A stretch of 64,000 bases of DNA, from contig CM060840.1 in the NCBI GenBank assembly GCA_030762175.1, positions 38,862,501 through 38,926,500 of the forward strand. The letters are read 5' to 3'. The notes beneath the pieces are model-generated. The model did no database searches and was not told the DNA's origin. It worked only from the letters and a program-made list of their open reading frames with translations. Within the stretch, counting starts at the first letter, position 1; each line of letters starts with the position of its first letter. The DNA is from Metallyticus violacea. Taxonomy: Eukaryota > Arthropoda > Insecta > Mantodea > Metallyticidae. Positions 48,400 through 60,610 of the stretch are shown in pieces. Both the position numbers and the translations under genes were made by a program.

Positions 48400-48805
48400 T
48401 GTTATACTTGATTGGTAGGGACGGAAAAGGAATTTTCAGTATTTCAGGCATGGACATAGGCGGGGTCCTTAAAAATGTTTCTAGAGGGCACACCGACGAA
48501 CAACGGAATCTTTGCTCCAAGTAGTTCGAGCCTCCCACCAGCTGCCGGTCAGGAGCAGCAACTTTTCCAATGCGCAAACCTCCGTCGCAGTGCATAGAGC
48601 ACAATCGTGTGACACTATCGACCTTGCAACAGAACTAATGAAATGAAATAATGAAAGTGGAAAATGCTTGGGAGGGAAATATATTTCTCAGCATTCTACT
48701 AGGCGACCAGATTCCTCTGAAAAACCCCGAGATAGTATGGTCGGCCTGAAAGATTTGAATTCGGGACTACTCGAGCTGCAAACGTTGCCGCCTGAGTTAT
48801 GGCTC
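48400..48805 (-). mobile_element. SINE family S5 copy 2
   Basis: The minus strand begins ACCGAGCCATAACTCAGGCG (head), then GGCAACGTTTGCAGCTCGAG. The middle carries TTTCATTTCATTAGTTCTGT and GCAAGGTCGATAGTGTCA, collinear with copy 1 at 39255-39660. The B-box position is decayed (AATTCAAATCTTT). Confidence 0.55.
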
Positions 48806-48954
48806 GGTAAGCAGCATTCATGTATGCTTTTGAATTATTGAACATTAAGAGGATTCAAAGAAAGATTTTTATTACTTTTATCATGTTATTATTTAATTAT
48901 AGCAAGTTTATTTCATTGCTTACTACTTTCTTTTATTTTATGTTCAACCACACA

Positions 48955-48975
48955 CATATATATATATATATATAT
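48955..48975. repeat. (AT)n microsatellite
   Basis: Short AT dinucleotide run after a CACACA segment. Confidence 0.95.
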
Positions 48976-49379
48976 GGACTGTTTATATGCTTAACAATCC
49001 TGTATCCATTCCGTTGTACTCTGTGCTCACTTTTAAATGCAATTTTCTTTTTTAAATTATTACATAGAGTTGAGCCTTCAATCTACAGATAAACGACGTA
49101 AGCCATGCTTTTTTTTTTTTTTTTGACATCAGCTGCTATTCTTTTGTATCTTATCTAATACTAAAGGTCGTCCATGCTTTTATTGTAATAGCTTAAAAAT
49201 ATATCTTAAAGACACTCCTAATGAAAGTTACAAAAGAATATCATAAATTTACTTTTGAAAGTTACTTTCTTTGGTTGAGGAGGAGTAAGTATATACTTTA
49301 GTGTATGAGTGATTTTCATGGTTACGTTTTTATCGATTTAGAATCGTTTTTTGCTTTTAAAATGTTCTGAATCTCTTAC

Positions 49380-49485
49380 AAAAATGTTATCAGATATGCG
49401 ATTTAAGTAAAAAATGAAGTGAAATGGTTATTAAAAATGTTATCAGATATGCGATTTAAGTATAAAATGAAGTGAAATCATTATT
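49380..49485 (+). repeat. Tandem duplication of a 53-bp unit
   Basis: The unit beginning AAAAATGTTATCAGATATGC is present twice in direct succession (49380 and 49433). Only about three substitutions separate the copies, so the duplication is recent. Confidence 0.9.
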
Positions 49486-52204
49486 TTCTCACCGAAGTCT
49501 GTGGTTTAAATTTGCTTAGATCAGTATGTTATGTCAGAATTAAAAAAAACCCACAAAACTCTTGTTTAATTCTTTGAAACAAAAGAAGACACATACAGAT
49601 AGGAACAGTTAGATCACTGGTTTCGATATGGTTACGTAAGATTCCATTTAACATAGAATATATTTTAAAGCAAACCATGAATATTTTATTAATATATTGC
49701 CAAGCATTCATAGTGGCAATTTTGGTCAAGAAGTACAGAATTGTATACTATGTACACATATCAACATTTTAATTACATATAAATTTTCTATTGGAATTAA
49801 AGTAAGATTGGTAAATTGCTTGGCTAAAACTTAAGTCTGCTGCAGATATTTGGGTCAATTGTGAACTACGTGATTTATCGATATCTATAACTCAGTTAAT
49901 TACTTTATATTTGTTTCAATTTACTTTTCAGGCGTTAGGTACTTTCTTTGCATGTAAATCTCCTAATATACAAAATCTATGAACTTTATATCAATAAAAG
50001 CGCTTTCTAAGCACATTGTTGCTTAAAACAGTCATGCTTTGCAATGATCGAGTCTAGAACTAACGGATTCCTCCTCGTTTAATCAATTCTATTCCATTAC
50101 ACCTACAAAGATTGTGTATGATTGACGCATCTGAGCCAGAACCGTGCCATTAATGAACCTTCAAACAGTTTCCATTTCATACAGCTTATCGGCGCTTGAA
50201 GGTATTAAAAAAGCAAGGGGAAAATGCCATTTTATTCAGGAATATAAATACTGTGTAAAGAGGAAGTGGATTAAATTATTACGATGTAGAATGCCAATCC
50301 CCTTTATAGTGTCAACATGTAGTGTGTTTTGTTCACCTCTCTACATTTATAAAGCCTCGGCTGCAGTAATACGAAAAACAAACAAAATGGATTGCAGACT
50401 ATTTTTCTTTGTTGAATATACATGAGACCATGGTGAAAAAACGCAAATAAAAAAGGAATAGCAAATAACAAGGCAGCCTAATCAAAACAAGGGAGAAGGT
50501 TTTAACATGTAATAGTGAGGTGTAGCTTCAGTTTTTCAATTATTTATTCAACTTTTTCCGAAAGGAAGGGGAAAAATTAGTTATCTGCACTTTTAACTAT
50601 TCAGAAATGTACTGCAATATATGCGTGAATGTGTATGTTTAGATATCGCTGCGTCATTAACTGAATAAATTTCTATTTCTTTCTAAATAGGGATTGATAT
50701 TTGTAAAGATGATACTAGATTTGCTTGCTGGTTGATAATCGCTTCTTATATAAGCCAGTACTATGTAAGAACTGTTCATTCTTTTCCAGAAAAAGCTGGC
50801 CCTAGATATTTCCTTAAACTGATTCAATTAATTAAAAATTGCAATGCAAAAATATGTTTAAAGCCCCAAATGAAAGCTTGTTTAGTAGTTTAAAATTGGT
50901 TTAGAAAGCACTCGGATAAGGCAGGTGCATTTATTTCGTTATAGAAAATGAACATAATGTTTCGAAAATTATGGTTTGTTGTATAAATTATGTATACCAT
51001 ATTTTTTATCTTAATGCAACAGATCTGCATTGTTTAATGTTTGAGCGTAGTCCGAAAGGCGTTTATAAGCCTGTCGCAGAGATCGCTGCGCACGCTCTTC
51101 GACAACGATTCTACAGGTCCCAGAAATCTGTTACTTTGATTATGTACGCTAGTGACTTGATAAACCCCCAAGCAAAAAAAGAAAAATAAAGACATCAAAT
51201 CCAGTAAATGCAATTGTCATATACGAACCTCTGTCTATCCATCTGTTGAAAACTGTCGGTTGAGGCGTATTCCATCTTTATGAAAGAAAAGGGTGTACAC
51301 AATCTTGTCCAAAAAGCATCTATAAGGCCCAGTCGTTCCTCTGCATATGTTAAATCGCGAATGTGTATACTGATAATAGTCACTTGTTCCTGTATAAACA
51401 ACATTCTGTATGATAGTTTGAAATAAAAATATAAACATCAATGGTTTTAGAATTTTATAGCACTATATAACATAGTATTTGGTGACCCTGTTGAAATAAG
51501 ATAAAAGCACATATATGCCTTATCTGTATATTACATAAATTTCTTTCACGATAAAACATTAATTCATTAAAATTTATTTAAATATTACATATATATCTGT
51601 AATAGAATTCCTCAACTATTTTTACAGTCTTCACTCTCTATTCCAGATGCATAGAAAGTGCAAATAAATAGTAGCAAGTATAGGCAAATTCCGAGCCTAT
51701 AAGGGCAAACTATTCGAGTAGGTAACTTCCGTATCACATGTTTCCTTCACAATAAAATAAATTATACGTTTGCCCAGGCTTGGGACTGGTTGATTTATAA
51801 GAAATCATGTGTAGTAAAAATTCCTTTCCTGGTTTTATAAGAATCCATATCAACAAAAAGATACATAAAATACCCCTGTCTCTAGTTAAAATGTTCATTG
51901 CCATTTAAGTATTTGTTTGAAAGCAGTTTCTATGTTCCATTTTCAACAAAATAAATTACATAAAGGTATAAAGTTAAAGTAATTGCGTTTCATGAATTAA
52001 TTGAGACTTAAGGTCTTATCATTTGTTGCTATTATCATTCGTAGTATTTAATTAATGGCTGCTGATTATTAATTTAATATACGCTCTCCCAATAGTGTCC
52101 CGCAGCACTAATTCACTTAGACTTTAGGAAGCCGACTGAATTGAAGAAAGCCCCCATGACGTGGTTGTGGAAAGATCGGTGTAACTCAACATAATGATAG
52201 AAGA
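49486..52204. other. Gene-free AT-rich stretch
   Basis: No supported gene. At 50971-51189 a frame contains a slightly more protein-like segment (FERSPKGVYKPVAEIAAHAL) of unknown meaning, in a local GC rise at 51045-51120. Confidence 0.4.
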
Positions 52205-52350
52205 CAAGAAAAAGAATGGCAAATGCCGGGGAGATATCCTAACCTTAGACCTGGAACATTTCCTTTGTTAAAATATCTCTTCAGAATTTATCTTTTCATA
52301 TCACGTATCACCAGTGTCAACCGCTTGTGGTGCTTCAGCAGTAAAAATTG
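52205..52350 (+). mobile_element. SINE family S1, 5'-truncated copy on the plus strand
   Basis: Begins GGCAAATGCCGGGGAGATAT, continues CTTAGACCTGGAACATTTCC and CACGTATCACCAGTGTCAAC, and ends CAGCAGTAAAAA. It lacks the tRNA head. It is the only S1 copy in the window on this strand. Confidence 0.75.
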
Positions 52351-55300
52351 GCGTTGATATATATAAAGCATTTCCAACAATCTCAAAAAGTAGACATAAA
52401 GTAAATGCCGTGGGTTGCACAAAACAAACACGAAATTTCTTATTTACTCTGATAAATGAATTCCCAAAATGATGGAGTAACCATAATTCAAGAACAATTC
52501 CTTATTTTTCTCTTATACTAAGAATTTACCAACAAAACAAAACTGTCATTTAACTAAAACCCAGTTCATCGTACCCAAAATAGTGGGTAACACATGACAA
52601 ATTAAAAATAACTTAGCCAAAAGGAAGTCCATACTTTACCTCATACAACAACATAATTCCCCTTGTTACGGAATTCAAAGCATTACCCATGTAACTATGC
52701 ACCTGGATTATAATACCCGGATCACTGGATGATTATCACCTATAGAAATTTCAAGTCGCATTCGAATCCAAGTTATATCATCCCTACTCAACAACCAACT
52801 ACTTGGTAGAAATGGATTTTTATAATATGAGAATGATGACATCACTAGCCTCGCACAGTCACCACTCATAAACCCGGACTATGAGGGGCAGCAGGAAGGA
52901 CTGCCACTTTACAGGTAGCGACTAGTAAACGTAATTATGAAAGGGGAGGAAAAGATAAAGTAAATTAATTAAAAAATGCAGAACTTCAACAAGATTGTAA
53001 TAACATTTACTCGGTGAGAACAAGCGTTATCCTCTTAGCGATAACACCTTTAAAAGTGAGACCATATTTACATTTGTTTATTATTGGGTTCATAATATTT
53101 TACTATTCTGCAGTTGGTTACTTCCCAGAAAATTCACAAGTTAGTTTAACTAATGGGAAAAGTTATAAAAATTTGTCAGTTAAACGGATGCGGCCGGATT
53201 ATAGCTATCTAAACGGTGCAAATTATAGAGCATTAACTATCGCCTCTGTTTTAATTACTATCAGGTAACGAGTGATTCACTTTAGGAATAGCCTGAGCAC
53301 CCTCTCCTTTGAAAAATCTAATATATTCTCAGCCGTCGGCGCCTTGTTTGTATCGCGGAACAGTTAAGATTCCATCTCAGCTGGGCACATAATGGGAACC
53401 AGTGTTCCAATACAAGCCATAAAGGGTGTGAGAAGACTGGCTCGTTTCCTGCCAGAGATGATCAATGTTTAATTTCTTCACGCGAGAACTGTTGCTCAGA
53501 TTACATTTCTTATGATAGATACGTTAAAATTCCTTCATACTAAACAAGACCTGCCGCTTCTGAAGCGGAATAATCCCAAGGTAAACCCAGTCCGTATTGG
53601 GAATTGGACTTAAGACACTTATTGTAAAGCGATCTGAAGAAAACTGTACATCAGGGCTGTCCAGATGTATGTAAAAATTACTCTGGGAGTGTTATTTTAG
53701 TTTTACGTATTTGAGATTTTTTATGCGTGTACTATTGTAAATGTTGCATCAAAACTTAATTCAATTTTGGTAAAAGTACTTCAAAAACCCAGATAAAGAT
53801 CGCTTTTTAAAACGCTTATGGTTTTATTCTAAAATTTAGTAAGCTCATAAAAATACTACAAATATTTCAAAATAATATATCTGAAGTCAAAGACTCTGAT
53901 CTATAATTTTCATTAAAAGAAACAAATATTCCGAGCAAGAAAATGTTTTAAATTTAAATAAATCATTTATCAATCAATTAACAATATAATATTTTTGACA
54001 GCCAGATATAAGTGTATACAAAGTTTCTCAATTTCAGATGGCACGAATTGCTGAAGACCATTTTGCTCGGTCCAATTGCCCTATCTTAACCTCGCTTATC
54101 CGTTATTTATGATCTTCCTCCTTTCGTTCTCCTGGATGGAAATAAATTCGTTTATCATTTCTCTTCATTCATTCTCATTAGATGTCCAACATATTAATTT
54201 CTTTATTATAATATATTTTGTTGTTTTCACTTTTTTGTATCATTTATGATTCAACCTCTTTGTGAAACTCTTGCCGAACGTCTGCAATAATCAATTTTCA
54301 TTACCAAAAGTTCATTGTTAAATTGTTCTTAAGTTTCCAAACTTTTACACCGTGTAAAACTAGCCTTCCAAAACTGATTTATAAATTTGACGTATGGATA
54401 CTTGTTTAATTTGCTTGTCTCATAATATTAAAATTAAGAGTTCATCACTTACACTAATATTTTGCAGGAGTTCTATATCAAAAACAGTTTACACAAAAAT
54501 GACACAAAGAGTCACGTTGAAGACAATAGACATCCCTCTAAGATAATATAACGATTATTGAGCAACTTGCTCTATTTGTGTCAAATAATGGAAACACAAT
54601 AAGTAATTTATAAGAATAAGTTACTGAAAAATGCATTCTTGTCAACAACAATGTTGACACAACCAAAAGTGTAAATGTAGATGATAGTCACTCCAGGGTT
54701 AAGCTTGAGCAAGGCTGTCAAATATATTGGTTTAAAACTTGTGAAACTTCCTCAAGTACAGTTTGAAAGCAAAAAGAGAGATAAGTTTATGTCAAAAAAG
54801 TATGATCATTTTGTACTGGTAAAGATCATATTTTGATATCTACTGTGCAACTGCGATCAAACACAGACTTTTCTAATTCACAAATTTCCTAAAATTAATT
54901 TCTAAAAGCATATTGTAAGTAATTTTTGTAATTTAATTACGTGCGGTTTTTCTTGTTTGCTTAAGATATTTCCATGGTAATAAATAATGCCAATGCAGAA
55001 TTATTTACGTTTTGACCATTCTAACTACAGATTTTAATAGCAACTATCATTATTATCATGAAGGATAAATGTTATGGAGATACAAGTACTGATAAATCGA
55101 ATATGAGCCTAGATGATTGAGTTTATCATTAAACATATATCTTCAAACAATGGAAACCGTCATAGATTCGAAGGAAAAGAATAAAGTTCGTAACTACAAA
55201 AATAAATTTTTTGAGTCACAGGGAACTCAAGCTATTTTATATTCAGAATATTGGAATGAAAGAGTCCTGTCATTTAAAGTAAATAAAGAAAGTTTAAAAT

Positions 55301-55728
55301 AAATAGAGAGTTAACAGGGTTACTCAGTGTGTATTTTATATAAGTTGAAGCAGATATAACAGGAGAACCATGCAATGGATGTTTGGGCAGGAATTTAACA
55401 GTATTTTTCTCATTTAATATTTCTTATAGTTTCGGTGTGTATAGATTTTCTGAAACCATGTCAATATTTATCAAGCAAGTGATTCATAATAATAGAAATT
55501 ATATTTCATATACATTCCCGATTAGTCAGAATACATATGTATTAACTAGTGGTTCAGCTGATTAGTATTACTTTGTAGTAGTAGGTGTGTATTTAACACA
55601 GTGGCACCAATACAACACAACTTCTACAAACCAATGGTTCAAGTGTTTTCATAATACACTACATCTGTTTGATTTTGTAAAAATATTGGATTAGATATTT
55701 TAAAATAAGTTATAAAATATGTGTTCAA
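52351..55728. other. Gene-free AT-rich stretch
   Basis: No recognised gene. A moderate GC rise at 53280-53640 holds no conserved frame and may be an unrecognised repeat. Confidence 0.4.
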
Positions 55729-55795
55729 CAATAAAATAAAATAAAAATAAAAAATAAATCGCTAAATAAAATAAAATATAATAAAATAAAAGTAA
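55729..55795. repeat. AAAAT-rich low-complexity run
   Basis: AATAAAATAAAAATAAAAAAT-type pentanucleotide/hexanucleotide repeats. Confidence 0.9.
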
Positions 55796-56188
55796 TATAA
55801 GGATACTTTTACAACACATTAAAAATACATCAAAATAAAAAAATAAATCTCATTATGAATGACATACAGCTTAATTCAATTAAATAATTTCCCCCTCCTC
55901 GGTTATCAGCCTTTTCAGATGTCTCTTTCATCATAAATTTGTCTATCTCGCTTCCTCTTCCTTGCCTGCCAGCAGAGCCCAACATGGCTATCTCCCTCTG
56001 TTTGATCCCGAAAAGGAGTGTATAGGTACTTTTCCCTCCATTCTTCCATACAGATGAGACATATTCTCTCCTCATTTTCGTCGGTGGTCTTAATCATTCG
56101 CCATGTGTCTAGTCCGATTTCTTTTGTATATGAATGCGCTATGTTAAGAATTTAGGTCACCCACATAGGTTTTAAGCCATTTCTTTAA

Positions 56189-56191
<3 letters not shown>

Positions 56192-56222
<31 letters not shown>
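56192..56222. repeat. (AT)n microsatellite, left flank of PLE-A
   Basis: The AT run directly borders the left arm of the inverted PLE-A pair. A second AT run borders the right side at 58288-58324, suggesting insertion into, or carriage of, AT repeats. Confidence 0.9.
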
Positions 56223-56226
<4 letters not shown>

Positions 56227-56229
<3 letters not shown>

Positions 56230-56851
56230 ATTAACACTAATAATAAAAGTAGATAAAGATAAAACACAGAGAAAGAGTCACACTTGAAACTGCTATATTT
56301 CCCTCTACTGCGAATTCTTCAATGGCAAGAAGCTAGACAAGTGAAGGTGATAAAAGTAAATATTGAGTATCGAAGGTAACGTTATGCATGGAAACAGATG
56401 AAACTAGATATGAGAGTGTGGGAAGAAAAAAACTAATATGTAAGATTTAAACCAGGTGGTATACGCGCTTTATGTAAAAATATAGCTGCCATTTCTCTAT
56501 CTCTGAGTAAACTTTCAGAGCATTGTGTAGGTAAAGCATCAATAAGAGTTAGACTAAAAGCATCATCAAAATCCTTACAGTGAGATAAGGCATGCTGGGC
56601 AACCGGCAAGGGAGACTTGGTTTTAACAGAACGTCTATGATTGTTCATGCGTAGCGAAACAACAGTAGAAGTTAAACCAATGTAAAATGCTTTACAAAGC
56701 TTACAAGATAACTATATACGACGTTCTTGGAAGAACAGGTAGCAAATGAAGAAATGTTGAATTCCTTGGATAAATTAGGGCTATGGAATGATTTGCACGG
56801 CATAATTAGTGCACAGGTTTTACATTTAGGACGTTGGCAAGGATACGAAAG
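56227..56851 (-). mobile_element. PLE-A, left inverted arm (5'-truncated copy)
   Basis: This is the reverse complement of 57627-58247: the last part of the PLE-A coding region plus the 3' terminal region. In the coding part I see about two differences over 400 bp, one being a 1-bp deletion near 56708 that breaks the reading frame. The 3' region has several more. The arm starts within the Cys-rich linker (at the SYPCQRPKC segment) and lacks everything upstream. It faces the plus-oriented copy head-to-head, separated by about 110 bp of AT-rich sequence. Confidence 0.95.
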
Positions 56852-56959
56852 ATGTAATAAATAATAAAGTATTTTAGAAAACACAGAAATAAAATTAAAA
56901 GAAAAATAATATAAATAGTAAAGAAGTCAAAAGCTTTGGACTCATGTCTAAGTCAGAAC

Positions 56960-58247
56960 CTTTGGCACCATTATTATGGCTGTGAGATATATTGATGATA
57001 TGTTTGTGCTTTGGACTCATGGCTCAGAATCTCTCGAGCAGTTCCTTACTAATCTTAACTCCAAGTTTTCAGTTAAGTTCACTTCTTCTGTCTCTCCCAA
57101 TGCTGCTACTTTCCTAGATATTGATATTTCTTTATGCAATATGTGCAATACGTCTGTGCACATTAAGCCTACCAATTTACAACAGTATCTTCATTTTGAT
57201 AGTTGTCATCCATTGCATATCAAAAGATCTATTCCTTTTTCTCTTTCAATCCGTGGTCATCGTCTTTGTAACAACTTTTCATCTCTTGACAAGTATATTA
57301 AAAACCTTACTCAAAAATTCCAAAACCAAAACTATCCTTCCGCTCTTTTAAAATCCCGTATAATCCCATCACACAAAACTTTCCAATGCAAACCTAAAAC
57401 CTCTAACAAGAACTTCATCAACCTAGTTACTACTTACGTGCCTGGAATTGAAAGCATCAGACCTATTTTGAAAGAATGTCACGATACTTTGTTAATGTAT
57501 CCATCTTTAAATGATTTTTCTAAAATTGTACCCCGCCTTACTTTCAGAACACCCCCTAACCTTAAAAGTATATTTCGCTGTAACCTATCCTCTCCGAATT
57601 TACCACGTCCCTTTGCTGGCTCGTATCCTTGCCAACGTCCTAAATGTAAAACCTGTGCACTAATTATGCCGTGCAAATCATTCCATAGCCCTAATTTATC
57701 CAAGGAATTCAACATTTCTTCATTTGCTACCTGTTCTTCCAAGAACGTCGTATATATGTTATCTTGTAAGCTTTGTAAAGCATTTTATATTGGTTTAACT
57801 TCTACTGTTGTTTCGCTACGCATGAACAATCATAGACGTTCTGTTAAAACCAAGTCTCCCTTGCCGGTTGCCCAGCATGCCTTATCTCACTGTAAGGATT
57901 TTGATGATGCTTTTAGTCTAACTCTTATTGATGCTTTACCTACACAATGCTCTGAAAGTTTACTCAGAGATAGAGAAATGGCAGCTATATTTTTACATAA
58001 AGCGCGTATACCACCTGGTTTAAATCTTACATATTAGTTTTTTTCTTCCCACACTCTCATATCTAGTTTCATCTGTTTCCATGCATAACGTTACCTTCGA
58101 TACTCAATATTTACTTTTATCACCTTCACTTGTCTAGCTTCTTGCCATTGAAGAACTCGCAGTAGTTCGAAATACAGCAGTTTCAAGTGTGACTCTTTCT
58201 CTGTGTTTTATCTTTATCTACTTTTATTATTAGTGTTAATTTGTTAC
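56960..58247 (+). mobile_element. PLE-A, right arm, young 5'-truncated Penelope-like element
   Basis: Contains the intact C-terminal half of a PLE polyprotein (56976-58037) plus about 210 bp of 3' terminal sequence. The inverted copy of that terminal sequence lies at 56227-56430, and diverged copies lie at 42-175 and 46715-46776. The element starts immediately before the YIDD motif, so it lacks RT motifs upstream of the catalytic Asp pair. The 14-mer GCTTTGGACTCATG occurs at 56933 and again at 57008, as if a short internal segment was duplicated at the 5' junction. Confidence 0.95.
56976..58037 (+). CDS. Penelope-like element protein: RT (C-terminal part) and GIY-YIG endonuclease, 5'-truncated
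   Basis: This 353-codon intact frame encodes the second half of a PLE protein, which copies its RNA at nicked DNA. Residues 4-13 carry RYIDDMFVLW, the RT catalytic motif with the Asp pair at 7-8. ATFLDIDIS at 44-52 and HFDSCHPLHIKRSIPFS at 73-89 are typical of the following thumb region. FRTPPNLKSIF at 190-200 leads to a Cys-rich linker (C219, C224, C227, C233), a feature of Neptune/Poseidon-type PLEs. The GIY-YIG nuclease follows: VVY at 258-260, YIG at 271-273, Arg282 and a candidate catalytic Glu at 327 or 334. The fingers and most of the palm are missing, so autonomous activity is not expected. The ATG is simply the first in the frame; a stop lies nine codons upstream. Confidence 0.93.
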   Translation: MAVRYIDDMFVLWTHGSESLEQFLTNLNSKFSVKFTSSVSPNAATFLDIDISLCNMCNTSVHIKPTNLQQYLHFDSCHPLHIKRSIPFSLSIRGHRLCNNFSSLDKYIKNLTQKFQNQNYPSALLKSRIIPSHKTFQCKPKTSNKNFINLVTTYVPGIESIRPILKECHDTLLMYPSLNDFSKIVPRLTFRTPPNLKSIFRCNLSSPNLPRPFAGSYPCQRPKCKTCALIMPCKSFHSPNLSKEFNISSFATCSSKNVVYMLSCKLCKAFYIGLTSTVVSLRMNNHRRSVKTKSPLPVAQHALSHCKDFDDAFSLTLIDALPTQCSESLLRDREMAAIFLHKARIPPGLNLTY

Positions 58248-58281
58248 ATTGTTAATAGTGTTTCTTTATTTTTATGTTTCA

Positions 58282-58287
<6 letters not shown>

Positions 58288-58324
<37 letters not shown>
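58288..58324. repeat. (AT)n microsatellite, right flank of PLE-A
   Basis: AT run about 40 bp beyond the right end of the inverted pair. Confidence 0.95.
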
Positions 58325-58327
<3 letters not shown>

Positions 58328-60222
58328 CTTTGGAGAACACACCAGACACACCAGAATGCTTAAACATTTTTTCGTTTAAATTTAGAAAGGTAAATAAATG
58401 TTGCGAACTCCAAAATTAAAGCATTTTATATGAAAGTATAGCTTAAAAATGTAATATATTTAAATATTAAATCACAGAGTTTGAAAATGTATTTTCTTTT
58501 GTAGCTCCTGCAACAAAAAATAATAAGAAAATGTCAGCTGTCAGCGAGGACATTGGCTGCGGTGTTCAGTGACTGTTTAATAGAAATAATCAAACTTTCT
58601 CATAAATTTTTTTCATAACAAAACTGCCGTAGCAATACTGTTTACTATGAGTAAGCCTGAATTAACATCAACAAAGGCGAAAAATACAAAATATTTAATG
58701 TTGCAGTTTTTTATGTTAAGCCTAAAAATATGAAGATGATGAAATTTTCACATTCTTAGAAATGAATTTGAAGTATTCACATATTTTATATTAGGAGTTT
58801 TTGCATCATGTCTAATATACATGCCATTTTAAACTATTATAATAATTTCCGCCTCTCTCCGTATATGCTTGTGTATTTTTATAGTTTTATTTATTTAAAT
58901 GTTTTATTTAATAAAAGATAAACCAGAAGAGCGATTTCATTAAAATTCTCAAAATATTTGTTCAAAAACCCTGCTGTACTCAATAACAGTTAATCGTGAG
59001 TGAAAGGAAACAAAAGAAGCAAATAGCAATGTTAACTTGCACACACACACATCTAAAGCCGAGAGTTTGCTATAATGTTTCATTGTTGCCGTCATGATTT
59101 GCCAGCATTGCATTGTTTAGGTCGCCATAATGTCACAACATAGAGTCCATGCTTAGTAAAAATCGTATATAATGTGACTCACCCTTTGGGTCTTCCTAAA
59201 TGTATACTTTGGATGGATAGCTAAAGACGTATGGAGTTGCTGTCAGATCATCGCAAAATTAAAAAGAACTCGGATGAACACTACAACTATTTACCTATAT
59301 ATTTGCTTCCATCCTCCCGACGCCAGAGTTATAAATAATGAGAACATTCGCGTTATATGAAGCCATGAGACTGGAATTTAGAATGTCCGCCGTTTAGGTT
59401 TAGGAAAACTCCGGAATAGACGAAAGCAGAAGTTATAACTAAGCAAAGCTGCGGCATAGCTTAGCATTTTAACAAATAAAAATAAACGAAGCAATTTCCC
59501 CTCACATATGCGGTCATGATAGATGTTTTCCTTTGCTTACAAAGGTCATCACCTGCCCTCATAAATAAGATCTCAATATCTTGAAGATGCAATGCTAAGA
59601 AAGTCAGTTATATATTTTTTTTCTCTTCCAGCAGGTGCAAATCACAAATAACTTAGCTTAAGAAATGTCGTTTCAGAATCCAAAGAAAAATAAAAGGAAC
59701 TCAAATGTGGAGATTAGAAATCAAGTGGGCGCAGGATCTTATCCTGTATATCTCTACATCAAAAGTCAGATAGCAGGAATTGCATACTGGAAATTTAGTG
59801 AGTTGGTGCAGGATGAAAGAATAAAATAACTACTATGTAAATAGTTGTATGAAAATTACTTGTTCCGTTTCCGTTTAGTAGTTGTGGAATGGTAATGGCT
59901 ATGTCATTTATGTAAATTTATCTTAAAATCGACCAATGAAACGAAAGAAAAGTTTGAATGTTGACCAATTACAAGCGGATATCGCAGTGTTTATCAAAAA
60001 ATTCTTTCAATTCCGTTTTATTATGCGATGTGAATTTGTCTTGTGGTTTGTGTAGCCATCTCTGTATCTCCACTATATAATTCCTGAGCACGCATCACTA
60101 CCACTTTTCTGCGTTTTCATTAATTGTAAATTTAACTAACTTAATGCGTCCTCATGCAATTTTTTGTGTATTCGACCAAAAGGTCTGAAATCGTTTTGTA
60201 AATTACGTAACGAATTCCGAAA
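58325..60222. other. Gene-free AT-rich stretch
   Basis: No supported gene. The final few hundred bases may hold unrecognised N-terminal remains of the Harbinger fossil that follows. Confidence 0.4.
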
Positions 60223-60610
60223 CCTATGCAACATGACGACAAATATGTTAATAAAAGCGTTACAATAGCATTAATGTTCAAGCTATGAGCAATGGAAAGG
60301 TCGTTCACAAGTGTGCCCGGCTCAGTGCATGACGACAGAATATGGAAACACTAACATTTTGAGATGCACTAAGCGAGTTTAAAAACACTGTTCTTTTGGG
60401 TGATGAAGAATGTGGCCTAGAACCATGGTTGATGACTATTGTAATTCAACAGAGGATAGTCACAAGTAATTTAAAAACTTTTTTTTAAAAAGAGAAGTTA
60501 ATCATCGAAAGTTGTATTGGTATCAATTGTTCCAACATTATGTAGCACAAAGCAACATGCTATAATTGTTGGAATAATTTTGCTGACATTGCAGATGATT
60601 TAAATGACAA
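60223..60610 (+). pseudogene. PIF/Harbinger transposase (HARBI1-like) fossil
   Basis: Plus-strand pieces occur in family order: PMQHDDKYVNKSV at 60223, then INVQAMS near 60270. VPGSVHDDRIWKH at 60313 corresponds to the 'rwPGSvHDsriw' block with the second catalytic Asp. VLLGDEECGLEPWLMT at 60390-60438 corresponds to 'lLGDsgYpLepwLmTP', with Tyr replaced by Cys. A degenerate tail follows with FADIADDLNDN near 60573-60608, matching the '..cCvLHNiakdlnd' region. Frameshifts and stops separate the pieces, and the third acidic residue is not clearly kept. It is not mobile on its own. The 1.3-kb element at 20171-21512 has Harbinger-like ends and could have used a related enzyme. Confidence 0.8.

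Noticed and set aside
56672..56884. Separate small genes on the minus strand at 56.4-56.9 kb
   Set aside because: They are two halves of the inverted PLE-A arm, split by a 1-bp deletion.
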